Shown: one piece after another, positions 1-9,373 of the stretch
Position numbering within the stretch: the stretch's first letter is position 1
How the letters are laid out: each line of letters opens with the position of its first letter
The notes under the pieces: generated by a model
What the model was told of the DNA's origin: nothing
The model's database searches: none
Seen by the model: the letters and a program-made list of their open reading frames with translations, nothing else
NCBI GenBank assembly: GCA_007618135.1
Contig: PHFX01000002.1
Span: 1 to 64,000 of the forward strand
Direction of reading: 5' to 3'
Length of the DNA: 64,000 bases
Source: Candidatus Brocadia sp. WS118
GTDB taxonomy: Bacteria > Planctomycetota > Brocadiia > Brocadiales > Brocadiaceae
Translations under genes and position numbers: made by a program

Positions 1-1997
1 TCGTCAGTTAAGGCGTTTGGCGGTGAAACAACCACGCGTTTTTTGCCGGTTTTTACCTCGACCGTCACTAACCGGTTTGCAGACGGCGCACCGTCACCGC
101 AGGTTACCGTTACCGTTTCCGGCGCACTTGCTTCCCTTAAAAGCCTCAGCGGTTCAGGTGGGGCATCAACCTCGGCTGCTTCGCAGGGTTTCGGTGTCGG
201 CGCAGGTGTTCCTGGCGTAGAGGATGGTGTAGGCGTTGGTGTACCTGGAGTGGATGTCGGTGTCGGCGTACCCGGCGTTGGTGTTGGTGACGGAGTAGGG
301 GTGGCCCCATTGCCCGCCTTTGTGGTAAAGCTCCACGTATACTCTGATTCCAACGTCGTCCCTGCAAAATTTGCCGCCGCGATTTTATTGGTAAGCACCG
401 CCGTATAGAGGGTGTTGTATGCCAGATTGCTCAGCGGGGTAAATATTACCTTGTCGCCATCCGTGCTTACTTGTCCTGACACACCGCCAGACTCGCTTGA
501 CACCAGGAACGTCTCCGGGGTAGCCGTTGAGCCGTTTATTAACAGGGAAAATACGGCAGACACTTCGGTGTTGATATCCACATCGGCCGCCCCATTGGAA
601 GGGGTTGTGAAATTTACGAGTAGCTTCTCCGGAGGCGGGCCTCCACCGTCTTCGGATGTGGTGAATGACAACTCGCTCCCATTAAGCGTAGCCACAAAAT
701 TCTGCGCTACAATGCGATAGTAGTAAACCGTGTCTGGGCTTAACCCGCCAATTGTGATGCCTACCGGTGTGTCGTTTATGCCGCTCACTGCCTGCGAAGT
801 CGACGTGCTGGTGTAGAAACTGCTCGCGGTGCCATATTGAAAAAATGCCATTGTGGCGAGTCCACCGGCATTTACCGTTCCGTTGAGTGTTGCATCACTT
901 GTCGTTATGTCTGATGCAGCTTCCGTCACTGCTGAATGGGTGGGGTTGAACGTGTATTTAAGGGTAAAATTCGTGCGATCGTAATAATTGATATGGGCAG
1001 CGCCCGACAGCCCCACGGAAATGGTGCTGTCAGCGCCTACATCGGCTGTACTATCCACCGTGGCGGTTGTCCATGTACCGGAGAGGTTGGTGGCATACTT
1101 GAGGTCGCCGTTTGTAGCGTCATAATAGCTGATATACGCAGCGCCTGACGTCGCCACCTCTATGTCGGCATACTGGCCTACATCACCTGCACTGTCCAGG
1201 GTATTGTATGTCCAGGAACCGGAGAGGTTGGTGGCATACTTGAGGTCGCCGTTTGTAACGTCATAATAACTGATATAAACGGCGCCAGACGTCCCCACCG
1301 CTATGGAGGTATGCTGGCCAACATCGCCCGCACTGTCCAGGGGGGTGGTCACCCATGTACCGGAGACGTTAGTAGCATACTTGAGATTGGCATTGAAAAC
1401 TGCATAATAACTGATATAAACAGCGCCCGACGTCCCCACATCTATGGAGGTATACTGGCCCCTATCATCAGGACTGTCTATTGTGGTGACTGTCCATGTG
1501 CCGGAGATGTTGGTGGCATACTTGAGGTCGCCGTTTGTCGTGTCGTAATAACTAATATGGGAAGCGCCGGTTGGCGCTACCTTTATGCTGGTAAACCGGC
1601 CGACAGCGCCAGCACTGTCCAGGGTATTGAATATCCACGAACCGGAGACATTCGTGGCATACTTGAGATCCTGGTTTGTAAAGTCATAATAGCTGATATA
1701 CGAGGCGCCCGAGGTGCCCACATCTATGGATGTCCACCTGCCTAGATCACCTGTACTCTCCAAGGTGGTGGTCGTCCACGTGCCGGAGACGTTCGTGGCA
1801 TACTTGAGAGCGGTGTTTGTACCGTCATAATAACTGATATACGCGTCTCCGGACGTCCCCGTCGTTATAGCTCCAAACTCGCCTACATCACCGGCACTGT
1901 CCAGGGTGTTATTTGTCCAGGCGCTGGCATGGGAAATCATGACAATAAAGCCGAGAAACATCGCACATACCAAGATACCTATTTGCCTCTTCCGCAT
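1..1997 (-). CDS. Secreted repeat protein with Ig-like domains, C-terminus beyond the left edge
   Basis: Reading leftward from ATG at 1997, with an AGGAG ribosome site just upstream, the frame stays open to base 1, so the gene is partial. The first 25 or so residues form a signal peptide ending near SHASA. Next come seven copies of a 47-residue unit (consensus cores YISYYD, LKYATN, SGTW, LDSAGDVG). A fibronectin-III-like stretch follows (TLNGTVNAGG, YYYRIVAQN), then an Ig-like stretch of the kind found in S-layer and adhesin proteins, then a Pro/Thr-rich linker. I infer an exported or cell-surface protein whose repeats may fold as a beta-propeller. No catalytic motif was seen. The nearest downstream gene on the same strand lies outside the window. 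Confidence 0.8.
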   Translation of the reverse strand, partial: MRKRQIGILVCAMFLGFIVMISHASAWTNNTLDSAGDVGEFGAITTGTSGDAYISYYDGTNTALKYATNVSGTWTTTTLESTGDLGRWTSIDVGTSGASYISYYDFTNQDLKYATNVSGSWIFNTLDSAGAVGRFTSIKVAPTGASHISYYDTTNGDLKYATNISGTWTVTTIDSPDDRGQYTSIDVGTSGAVYISYYAVFNANLKYATNVSGTWVTTPLDSAGDVGQHTSIAVGTSGAVYISYYDVTNGDLKYATNLSGSWTYNTLDSAGDVGQYADIEVATSGAAYISYYDATNGDLKYATNLSGTWTTATVDSTADVGADSTISVGLSGAAHINYYDRTNFTLKYTFNPTHSAVTEAASDITTSDATLNGTVNAGGLATMAFFQYGTASSFYTSTSTSQAVSGINDTPVGITIGGLSPDTVYYYRIVAQNFVATLNGSELSFTTSEDGGGPPPEKLLVNFTTPSNGAADVDINTEVSAVFSLLINGSTATPETFLVSSESGGVSGQVSTDGDKVIFTPLSNLAYNTLYTAVLTNKIAAANFAGTTLESEYTWSFTTKAGNGATPTPSPTPTPGTPTPTSTPGTPTPTPSSTPGTPAPTPKPCEAAEVDAPPEPLRLLREASAPETVTVTCGDGAPSANRLVTVEVKTGKKRVVVSPPNALTD
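935..1930 (-). repeat. Tandem 141-bp repeats inside the surface protein gene
   Basis: The 10-mer tggcatactt (with one variant) recurs at 1091, 1232, 1373, 1514, 1655 and 1796, exactly 141 bp apart, and a seventh degenerate unit lies near 950. Each unit is 47 codons. The copies differ at scattered positions, so they are not a recent array. They are coding repeats, not a CRISPR. Confidence 0.9.
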
Positions 1998-2391
1998 CTA
2001 TTTCTTCTCCTTTCTAAAACACAACGACGCAAATAATTGCTGATAACCTGAAATGTTTGTTATAATTATGCAATATGGAACTTATTACCATTTTGAATCC
2101 AGATATGATTTAATGCTTCATGATGAAATTCATTCTTCAGAAGAACCTTATGGTTTCGTAGGGGGTTAATGTATAAAAATTCATGGTTGAATGCAAGATA
2201 AAAGTCGGTCATACTTTCACTTGCAAAAACAGCAAGAATAATTCGCGATAGATTAAAAGAGTCATCATAAAAAGAGGATTTTCAAGCATACACGGATTGT
2301 AAACAATATTGATGGATGTGTTTCTGAAATGATAAGGGGATATGTTGGTAAAATTAAGCAGTGGTAAGAAAGAGGGTACGATAAAATCAAT
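1998..2391. other. Intergenic region between divergent genes
   Basis: No convincing gene lies here. A sigma-70-like pair on the plus strand, TTGCTG (2037-2042) and TATAAT (2061-2066) with an 18-bp gap, could drive the FAD oxidase gene, although that would leave a leader of about 320 nt. Confidence 0.4.
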
Positions 2392-3891
2392 ATGATCCGC
2401 AGCGCCGATCCCGGGGTGATACGTCCTTACCTGAAAGATGCCTCTAACCTCACTGGTGGCTATGCACAAGAGGTGGTGTTTCCGGAGGATGAAAAAGACG
2501 TTGTTCAGGTGCTGGAAGAGGCTTGCTGCACGAAAACACCTGTCACGGTTGCGGGGAATGGAACAGGTCTTGTCGGGGCAAGAATACCCTTCGGCGGAAC
2601 CGTCCTGTCTACAGAAAAACTGGGCGGGCTGAAGTACATTCATCAAACCGCCGGGGATACCAGTTACGCAGTAACAGGACCAGCCGTTACCCTCCGGGCG
2701 TTACAGGCAGCAGTTTCTGCAAAAGGACTCCTGTATCCTCCGGACCCGACGGAAGAGAATGCCTTTCTTGGTGCCAGTGTGGCAACGAATGCATCGGGGT
2801 CGCGCACGTTCAAATACGGCGTTACTCGCAGGTGGGTAAGGCGGTTAAAAGTCGTTCTCGCGACAGGCGATATTTTGGACCTGCGCCGTGGAGAATGTCT
2901 TGCAGACAAAAAAGAGCGTCTTTTCCTGAAAGGCTCCAGGAATGTTTTTGAATTGAAGCTGCCTCAATACCGGATGCCTGAGGGGAAGCACTCTGCCGGT
3001 TACTATGTAGCGCCGGGCATGAGCGCTCTTGATCTTTTTATCGGGTCAGAAGGCACCTTAGGGGTAATCACGGAGGTTGAGCTTGCATTAATTCCTATAC
3101 CCCAGGAACTCTTCAGCGGTATTGTCTTCTTTGAGCGGGAAGCGGATGCCTTGCAGTTTGTTGGTCGGGCAAGAAAAGAATCGTTAAAAAATCGTGCTTC
3201 CCGGGCAACAGGCCAGATTGATGCTAGAGCCCTGGAATACTTCGACTCTCACGCCCTTGATATCTTGCGCCCGGCTTATGCCCAAATTCCCCAAAAAGCC
3301 CAGGCAGCTCTCTTTTTTGAACAGGAACTTCCGTCAGATTTTGAAAAGAAGGCTGTGGATCAATGGTTTCATGTGTGTCAGGGCTGCCATGCCCTGTTAG
3401 ATCAGAGTTGGTTCAGTCAGGGCATGAAGGAACATGATGCATACCGTGTGTTTCGTCATGCCATCCCGGTGCTCGTTAATAAAATCTTGCGACAGTATAA
3501 TCAACAGAAGATCGGCACTGATTTTACGGTTCCGAACGAACGCTTTTTTGATCTTTTTGAACTGTATCGGCAGAATCTGAGTGACTCAGGCCTTCGGTAT
3601 TGTATCTTTGGACACATTGCAGATAATCATCTTCATATAAATCTCCTGCCGGAGAACGACCGGGAAGCTGAGAGGGGATGGCAGATTTACCGTAAGATAG
3701 CACTTCAAATTATTCGGTGGGGAGGTACTATTTCTGCTGAACATGGTGTGGGCAAGATCAAACGTGAATATCTTTTAGACATGTTTGGCCCATTGGGGCT
3801 AAGGGAAATGGCTGCAATGAAAAAGAAACTCGACCCATGCGTCATTTTAGGCAGGGGAAATATTATTCCAGATGAGTATTTATACGACTAA
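2392..3891 (+). CDS. FAD-linked oxidase, GlcD / D-lactate dehydrogenase family
   Basis: This 499-residue protein has the FAD_binding_4 fold in its N-terminal half: NGTGLVGARIP (about residues 55-65), then PPDPTE and ATNASGSRTFKYG, typical of glycolate oxidase subunit GlcD and D-lactate dehydrogenases. The C-terminal FAD-oxidase_C region ends with FGHIADNHLHINL and ISAEHGVGKIKRE, the usual substrate and flavin contacts. The family oxidises a 2-hydroxy acid to a 2-oxo acid and passes electrons to a quinone or an Fe-S partner. No GlcE or GlcF partner is adjacent, so the substrate cannot be fixed. The ATG at 2392 has only a distant GAGGG upstream, so a nearby alternative start is possible. Confidence 0.85.
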   Translation: MIRSADPGVIRPYLKDASNLTGGYAQEVVFPEDEKDVVQVLEEACCTKTPVTVAGNGTGLVGARIPFGGTVLSTEKLGGLKYIHQTAGDTSYAVTGPAVTLRALQAAVSAKGLLYPPDPTEENAFLGASVATNASGSRTFKYGVTRRWVRRLKVVLATGDILDLRRGECLADKKERLFLKGSRNVFELKLPQYRMPEGKHSAGYYVAPGMSALDLFIGSEGTLGVITEVELALIPIPQELFSGIVFFEREADALQFVGRARKESLKNRASRATGQIDARALEYFDSHALDILRPAYAQIPQKAQAALFFEQELPSDFEKKAVDQWFHVCQGCHALLDQSWFSQGMKEHDAYRVFRHAIPVLVNKILRQYNQQKIGTDFTVPNERFFDLFELYRQNLSDSGLRYCIFGHIADNHLHINLLPENDREAERGWQIYRKIALQIIRWGGTISAEHGVGKIKREYLLDMFGPLGLREMAAMKKKLDPCVILGRGNIIPDEYLYD

Positions 3892-3958
3892 GGAGTGCAC
3901 TCTGACCTTTCACCGCATATCCTATGGTGAACGACTCTTCGCTGGCTCAATCGTCCCT

Positions 3959-4022
3959 TTCGCTGGTTCAATCGTCCTCGATTGAACCGAAACAGTTGGC
4001 ATTTTTCATGGCTGATAGCATT
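3959..4022. repeat. Interspersed palindromic repeat (CAATCGTCCTCGATTG core)
   Basis: The palindrome GGTTCAATCGTCC/TCGATTGAACC lies at about 3962-3990. The homology extends some 30 bp further and recurs inverted at 36823-36878, with the core again at 26953-26982. A weaker partial copy precedes it at 3941. A second hairpin, GGATCAATCT/AGATTGATCC, follows near 4053-4075. Confidence 0.8.
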
Positions 4023-4149
4023 TGGGAACTATAGCGCAGTGCTAAATATATGGATCAATCTACAAGATTGATCCAGCGATAAGGTTTCCCTGGTTGGTTG
4101 TTTATTTACCATAAATAATACGGGATTATTTTACCTTTGGAGAATGATA

Positions 4150-4680
4150 ATGATGAAAAAAACCGGCAAAGGCTTCAATCCTTTTTATTCAATTTCGGCG
4201 ATGATACTCTTGCTTCTCATGGCTGGCTGTGCACCGGTGATATCGAAGCAAATCAGAGAGCAAGTGAGACCAGATCTTACTTTTACGGAGGTATTCAATG
4301 CCCCCGAACGTTACAAAGGTCAAACGATCATCTTAAGCGGAATCGTTATCAAGACCGAGAATACCAAAGAAGGAACCCTGGTACAAGTATTACAGCGCCC
4401 TGCCGGCTTCCGCGGAAAGCCTAAGGATGTGGATGAAACCGGTGGCAGGTTTCTGGCGCTCGACAGCCGTTACTTAGATGTGAATGTATTTACTGAAGGA
4501 CGATCGGTTACCCTTGCAGGGGAGGTCCAGGGGAAGAGGACTCTCCCGCTGGATAAAACAGAGTATACATATCCGTTAATTTCTGTGAAGGAAATATACC
4601 TTTGGCCAGCCACAAGAAATTACGATGATCCTTATCCTTCGGTGCATATCGGTTTTGGCGTTGGATATTCCCGCTGGTAA
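4150..4680 (+). CDS. Slp-family outer membrane lipoprotein, paralogue 1
   Basis: Four in-frame ATGs lie at 4144, 4147 (ATA), 4150 and 4153. The GGAG at 4139-4142 suits 4150, which also gives the same MMKKTGKGF start as the next paralogue. A lipoprotein signal ends at LLLMAGC, so Cys would be acylated. The body matches the Slp family: YKGQTIILSG, LVQVLQRPAGFRGKP, GGRFLALDSRYLD, GRSVTLAGEVQGK and YTYPLISVKEIYLWP. Slp proteins are outer membrane lipoproteins induced by starvation or stationary phase in enterobacteria; the role here is unknown. This is the first of three tandem copies. Confidence 0.88.
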   Translation: MMKKTGKGFNPFYSISAMILLLLMAGCAPVISKQIREQVRPDLTFTEVFNAPERYKGQTIILSGIVIKTENTKEGTLVQVLQRPAGFRGKPKDVDETGGRFLALDSRYLDVNVFTEGRSVTLAGEVQGKRTLPLDKTEYTYPLISVKEIYLWPATRNYDDPYPSVHIGFGVGYSRW

Positions 4681-4863
4681 AGTTTGAAATACCGGCAATG
4701 TGATTTGTGACAAAAAACAGCGTAAGGTATTTCTGCAAAAGCGGATTATATCCTCTCGTGCTCAATAATCTTGTTGATGACCTGGTTATAAAGCATTATC
4801 ATTGAATATAAAGATGTTTGTTTTTATCATGCACCATGTCTTTGAAAAAGCGAGGGGAAGCTC

Positions 4864-5400
4864 ATGATGAAGAAAACCGGCAAAGGTTTTGGTACTTCTT
4901 ATGGAATGCCGATCATTGTATTATTCTTTATGGCCAGTTGTGCGCCGGTGATATCGAAGCAAGTCAGGGATCAAGTCAGACCGGACATTACCTTCAGTGC
5001 GGTACTCAATGATCCCGAAAGCCACAAGGGGCAAATAATTGTCCTCAGCGGGGTCATTCTTGAAACTGAAAACACGAAAGAGGGAACGCTGTTGCAAGTC
5101 TTGCAGCGTCCTGCCGGATTTCGTGGAAAGCCTAAGAACGTGGATGAGACCGGCGGAAGGTTTCTTGCGTTTGACAGCCGTTACCTGGACGTATCGGTGT
5201 TTAGCAAAGGGCGGTCAGTTACGATTGCCGGTGAGATTCAGGGAAAGAAGGTCGCCCCTTTGGGCCGGATAGAATATCACTATCCGCTGATTTCAGTAAG
5301 AGAAATCTACCTCTGGCCTGTGGAAAAGACGTATCCCAGCCGTTACTATTATTACCCTCATGACTATTGGTGGTGGCGGAGCCGGTACTCGTATTACTGA
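4864..5400 (+). CDS. Slp-family outer membrane lipoprotein, paralogue 2
   Basis: The start ATGATGAAG at 4864 follows GAGGGGAAGCTC. The lipobox is FMASC. The body keeps the Slp pattern (LLQVLQRPAGF, GGRFLAFDSRYLD, YHYPLISVREIYLWP). It is very close to paralogue 1 and clearly a tandem duplicate. The tail is rich in Tyr and Trp (RYYYYPHDYWWWRSR), unlike paralogue 1, so the C-terminal end diverges between copies. The gap from paralogue 1 is 183 bp with no other feature. I infer attachment to the outer membrane facing the periplasm. Confidence 0.88.
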   Translation: MMKKTGKGFGTSYGMPIIVLFFMASCAPVISKQVRDQVRPDITFSAVLNDPESHKGQIIVLSGVILETENTKEGTLLQVLQRPAGFRGKPKNVDETGGRFLAFDSRYLDVSVFSKGRSVTIAGEIQGKKVAPLGRIEYHYPLISVREIYLWPVEKTYPSRYYYYPHDYWWWRSRYSYY

Positions 5401-5432
5401 TGCCTCTCATACCCAAATACGGCGAGTTATCT

Positions 5433-6023
5433 ATGAGAATAAACAAGATGTCCTTTGTGTTTTCAAAATACAGGTTGATTGTTTTGTTCGTATTGTTGGC
5501 GGGCTGTGCACCGGTTATCTCAAAGCAAATCAGGGATCAAGTCAGACCGGAGACTACTTTTACTGAGGTATTGAAGGATCCCGAACGTTACCAGGGTCAA
5601 ATGATCGTTTTAAGCGGGGTCATTGTTAGTGCCGAAAATACGAAGGAGGGAACCATATTGCAGGTATTGCAGCGTCCTGCTGGCTTTCGTGGCCAACCAA
5701 AAGGTGTGGATGCAACGGAAGGCAGGTTTTTGGCGCTTAACAGCCAGTACCTGGATACCTATGTATATGCTCAGGAAAGAGAAATTACGGTCGCAGGAGA
5801 AGTTCAGGGGAAGCGGACTTTGCCTCTGGATAAGACGGAGTATACGTACCCACTGATTCAGGTGAAGGAATTGTACCTTTGGCCGGTAAATGATGATCGT
5901 GATTATGCCCCGTATCCCTACCTTTATCCCTATCCCTATTTTTACTATGATAACTATTGGTGGTGGCAAACCCATCTGGTAGACGAAAGAAAATGTCATA
6001 AGCACAATAAACGCAAAAAGTAA
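5433..6023 (+). CDS. Slp-family outer membrane lipoprotein, paralogue 3
   Basis: An open frame begins at 5367 inside paralogue 2, but ATG at 5433 is preferred because it avoids that overlap and puts a basic N-terminus (MRINK) before the hydrophobic segment. The lipobox is VLLAGC. Slp motifs are all present (ILQVLQRPAGFRGQP, GRFLALNSQYLD, YTYPLIQVKELYLWP). The C-terminus adds a Tyr/Pro run and a Lys/His-rich tail absent from the other two copies. The ribosome site is weak, so expression may depend on translation of paralogue 2, 32 bp upstream. Confidence 0.85.
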   Translation: MRINKMSFVFSKYRLIVLFVLLAGCAPVISKQIRDQVRPETTFTEVLKDPERYQGQMIVLSGVIVSAENTKEGTILQVLQRPAGFRGQPKGVDATEGRFLALNSQYLDTYVYAQEREITVAGEVQGKRTLPLDKTEYTYPLIQVKELYLWPVNDDRDYAPYPYLYPYPYFYYDNYWWWQTHLVDERKCHKHNKRKK

Positions 6024-6190
6024 TCCTATAAGAACCACACACCGGCGCACCTTGAGATTTCCCTGTGGGAAAATAAACCGGAGGGGATATACGAAATCTG
6101 CAATGCCGGCGTGAGTTTATTGTGCGGTTAAGAGAGAACAGGGCGGTCTTTGAAAAGCGCCAATCGTTGTATGATTGGCGGCTTTGCCGT

Positions 6191-7585
6191 TCAGCGGTGA
6201 CCTCGTCTCTTGCAAAGCCTTGCCATATAACCGCCATCCCCGGTATTTATACCGGGCAAATAATAATCCTCTGCGTCGAGATAACATTGTGATTCGCTGT
6301 CTATGAATTTTTTTATTACCTCCTGGTTTTCTTCCGGTTCAATGCTGCAGGTGCTGTATACTAAATAACCGTCAGGTTTCATCATGGTGGCGCCGGTTTT
6401 CAGGATCGAATATTGAAGAGAGGCCAGGGTTTGAATATCTCTTTCTTTTAATCTCCACCGTGCTTCTGCACGGCGCGCAAGCACGCCGGTATTGGAACAT
6501 GGCGCATCGATGAGTACCCGATCGAATTGAATATGGAAAGGGACTCTGTCACTAGATGCGTCACCGCACACGAGGGAAACGTTCTGAATTCCCATCCGCC
6601 GGCAGTTCTCTTTCACAAGCCGCAAACGGTTGAAAGAAATATCCAGCGCATATATCCAGCCCGTCCCTTCCAGGAGTTCTGCAATATGGGTTGCCTTTCC
6701 TCCTGGTGCGGCGCACAGATCTAATACGGTATGTGAATTCTCTGCCTTGAGGAATTCTGCTACCTTCATGGCAGAAACGTCCTGCACAAAAAATAATCCT
6801 TCCGAAAATCCCGGTATCTCTGAAACGGCAATGTCGTCAACAATGACCGCATTATTGACGGTGTGTGAAGGAATACCCTTGTGGTCGAGTAACGCAACAA
6901 ATTCCCGGACTGGTATTTTCCTTTGATTTATACGAAGGAACAGACTTGGCGCACGATTGTTGGCCCGGCAGATTTCCACGGTATTCTCCTTTCCATACCT
7001 GCCGATCCATCGTTGTATGAGCCACTCCGGATGACTATAATGCATTGCCAGATAGGAGGAGAGCGCTTCGACAGGATTTGGGAATATTGGAATGTGAAAG
7101 GTACACCAGGTATTTTCCCGTCGGTACAAGGCTTTCTGCGGGTCGGTAATTTTTGATGCAGGTTCGGATTTGTTGTGAATGCTTCGTTCGACAGACCGAA
7201 GGACTGCATTGGTAAATTTGACGGCATCTGCACGGCGGATTAATTTTTTTACCAGTTCTACCGCTGTGTTTACTGCGGCTGATGGGGGAATCCTGTCTAA
7301 ATAGATCATCTGATAGAGACCCACCCGCAGGGCGTATAATATCCAGGGCTCTATCCTGGCAAGCGGAATTTTTGAGAAAGCGGAAATGATGGTGTCAAGA
7401 GTTAGACGGTGGCGGATAACGCCATGTGTCAATTCGGTAAGGAGTCCTTTGTCCCGGCCAGACAGATCGCCGCGTGAATATCTTTCGGAGAGTAATTCCC
7501 GGGCAAAAACCTCTTGTTCATCAATTGCACGCAGGATACGGACACATTCGTAGCGGACATCGGTCTTAGGTGAGGAATTTTTCAA
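6191..7585 (-). CDS. rsmB: 16S rRNA m5C967 methyltransferase RsmB (Sun/Fmu)
   Basis: This 464-residue protein has an N-terminal NusB-like helical domain (about 1-150) and a C-terminal SAM-dependent RNA m5C methyltransferase. Motifs in order are LDLCAAPGGKATH (SAM loop), DAPCSNTGVLARR (motif IV) and VYSTCSIEPEEN (motif VI, holding the expected nucleophilic Cys). It would methylate C967 of 16S rRNA. Length is normal. The start overlaps the end of the DUF116 gene by 20 bp, so the two are probably translated together as the last genes of def-fmt-DUF116-rsmB. Confidence 0.93.
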   Translation of the reverse strand: MKNSSPKTDVRYECVRILRAIDEQEVFARELLSERYSRGDLSGRDKGLLTELTHGVIRHRLTLDTIISAFSKIPLARIEPWILYALRVGLYQMIYLDRIPPSAAVNTAVELVKKLIRRADAVKFTNAVLRSVERSIHNKSEPASKITDPQKALYRRENTWCTFHIPIFPNPVEALSSYLAMHYSHPEWLIQRWIGRYGKENTVEICRANNRAPSLFLRINQRKIPVREFVALLDHKGIPSHTVNNAVIVDDIAVSEIPGFSEGLFFVQDVSAMKVAEFLKAENSHTVLDLCAAPGGKATHIAELLEGTGWIYALDISFNRLRLVKENCRRMGIQNVSLVCGDASSDRVPFHIQFDRVLIDAPCSNTGVLARRAEARWRLKERDIQTLASLQYSILKTGATMMKPDGYLVYSTCSIEPEENQEVIKKFIDSESQCYLDAEDYYLPGINTGDGGYMARLCKRRGHR

Positions 7586-8009
7586 TCGCCTCTTTTACCT
7601 CGTCCAGATATACATCCGTATCCTTACAATATCCGTGAGGTCTCAGATTGGGTACCGCAAAGATTGCCTTCGACATGGCCGCCATCAGACCTGTCCTGAG
7701 TTCCTTTTCGCAGGCAATCGCAATTACCCCGTGGATATCTTCATCCATCACCCTTTGCAGGGCGGCGCGTCCGCCGCTGGCAAGGGTAATATGAACCCCG
7801 TACTTTTCAGAAAATTCTAACAAGTCCTTGACTTTGCATTTCCCGCAACGCTTACATTCATTCAAATCATTCTTAACATTCTGCTTGCACTGCGAACTCT
7901 GAATGCAGTGGGGAAATAAAATCAGCAAATTTTTCGGCGAACACTTTTTCTTGCGAAACTTCATCATGAGGTTATTGATAGAAACAACTTTTTTATCAAT
8001 AAATTCCAT
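7566..8009 (-). CDS. DUF116 family Cys-rich protein
   Basis: This 147-residue protein has clustered cysteines (PHCIQSSQCKQN, ECKRCGKCKV) and the DUF116 pattern IACEKELRTG near the C-terminus. The Cys set could bind a metal or an Fe-S cluster. Its function is not established. DUF116 genes are often found beside fmt and rsmB, as here, where it overlaps rsmB. It is shorter than many family members, lacking an N-terminal membrane region. Confidence 0.82.
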   Translation of the reverse strand: MEFIDKKVVSINNLMMKFRKKKCSPKNLLILFPHCIQSSQCKQNVKNDLNECKRCGKCKVKDLLEFSEKYGVHITLASGGRAALQRVMDEDIHGVIAIACEKELRTGLMAAMSKAIFAVPNLRPHGYCKDTDVYLDEVKEAIEKFLT

Positions 8010-8353
8010 AACACCTGCCTTTGTGTAAATGATAAAAGGTTATTTTGCCGCAAAAACCATCAGGATTGCGGTAATGTAAGATATACTTGATGCAATAGAA
8101 CTCTATGAGTTAGGCTGTCTCCGGCAGCGATTTTAATCTCCCCTCTCATTGTAAAGCGACCAGACTGGTCGCTCTCCATGGGCCCGGGGGTGTGTTATGG
8201 CATTATGTACACACCTCTTAATCCCATAAGGTAGGTCAACCGTCCCCGGTTGACATCATAATGACAAGCGGGGACGCCTGTCCTACCGATAAAGGGAAAT
8301 TAAAAAAAATTGATCCTCTGCCGTGAATTATTGCCATACCCGGGAAATAGGAA
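8010..8353. other. Intergenic gap inside the def-rsmB cluster, holding palindromes
   Basis: No gene is seen. An AGCGACCAG/CTGGTCGCT palindrome lies at about 8155-8173, and a GTCAACCG/CGGTTGAC hairpin near 8236-8254 sits inside a wider GTAGG...CCTAC inverted arrangement. These resemble the palindromic repeats elsewhere in the window. They separate fmt from DUF116. Confidence 0.55.
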
Positions 8354-9313
8354 TTACGATACCAGCATATCTCCAACGGTTATCGTATGGCCCCGTAAGT
8401 ATTCCTGTGCATCCATGGGACGCTTGCCTTCCGGTTGTACCTGGGTAATACAAATGGTTCCATTCAGTGTTGCCACGTGAATTCCACAGGGGGTAATTTC
8501 GCCAATCATGCCGGGGTCGAGAAACGGTTTTGTTTCTGGTGCGTTATGAATCTGTGTCTTTTGTATGATAATTCTTATCTTTTCTTTTGAACCACTTTTG
8601 AGAAAATATGCATACGCCCCGGGTGAAGGCGTCATGCCCCGTACCAGGTTATGAATCTTTTGTGTCTCCTGGCGCCATAGAATTAATCCATGTTCCTTTT
8701 TTAATTTCGGCGCAAAGGATACGCCGTGTTCGTTTTGCTGTGTGTAAGTAGCGGTTCCCGTTTCTATAAGGCGCAAAGTGTCAATTAAAAGTTCAGCGCC
8801 CATGACGGACAGCCTTTTTTCAAGTTCTCCTGCGTTTTCGTCCGGGGATAACGGCGTTGTTTTTTGAGCAAGGATGTCACCGGCATCCATTCTGGCGGTC
8901 ATAACTACGGCAGTAACGCCTGTGACGGTTTCGCCGTGCATGATTGACCAATTAATAGGAGCCGCCCCGCGATATTTTGGCAATAAAGACGCGTGAATAT
9001 TAAGACACCGGTATCGCGGAAGATGAAGGATTGCATTGGATAAAAACTGGCCAAAGGCAACAACAACAATGCACTCAGGAGAAAGATCCTGGAGGTGTTT
9101 CACTACCGTTTCATCATTGATGTTGACAGGCTGCAGGATCTTTAGTCCCAGCTCTTGTGCCTTTTCCTTCACCGGTGACGGGCTCGGTATTTTACTTCTT
9201 CCTTTGGGTCTGTCCGGCTGTGTGACAACCGCAGTAATTTTATGCGTTGATCTTGCCAATGAGCATAAACTGGGAACGGCAAACTCAGGCGTTCCCATGA
9301 AAACGACATTCAT
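8354..9313 (-). CDS. fmt: Methionyl-tRNA formyltransferase
   Basis: This 319-residue protein begins MNVVFMGTPEFAVPSL, as Fmt proteins do. It carries the formyl-tetrahydrofolate transferase core NIHASLLPKYRGAAPINW and the downstream catalytic Asp in MDAGDILAQ. The C-terminal domain begins near KIHNLVRGMTPSPGAY. It formylates initiator Met-tRNA using 10-formyl-THF. It lies downstream of def on the same strand, so the two enzymes that add and remove formyl groups are encoded together. Confidence 0.95.
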   Translation of the reverse strand: MNVVFMGTPEFAVPSLCSLARSTHKITAVVTQPDRPKGRSKIPSPSPVKEKAQELGLKILQPVNINDETVVKHLQDLSPECIVVVAFGQFLSNAILHLPRYRCLNIHASLLPKYRGAAPINWSIMHGETVTGVTAVVMTARMDAGDILAQKTTPLSPDENAGELEKRLSVMGAELLIDTLRLIETGTATYTQQNEHGVSFAPKLKKEHGLILWRQETQKIHNLVRGMTPSPGAYAYFLKSGSKEKIRIIIQKTQIHNAPETKPFLDPGMIGEITPCGIHVATLNGTICITQVQPEGKRPMDAQEYLRGHTITVGDMLVS

Positions 9314-9373
9314 TATTGAATAGACCAGCCTCTGTTTGAAATGTGCCTTTTCTCTATCAGTGAACCTTATGAA

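Noticed and set aside
935-1930. Regularly spaced repeats that could suggest a CRISPR array
   Set aside because: Units are 141 bp, fully coding, and the differences fall across the whole unit; there are no short repeats with unique spacers.
2209-2646. 145-codon minus-strand ORF
   Set aside because: It overlaps the well-supported FAD oxidase gene and resembles nothing; it is an antisense shadow.
5610-6237. Long minus-strand ORFs opposite the third Slp gene
   Set aside because: Composition mirrors the Slp codons, and no ribosome site or family match is visible.
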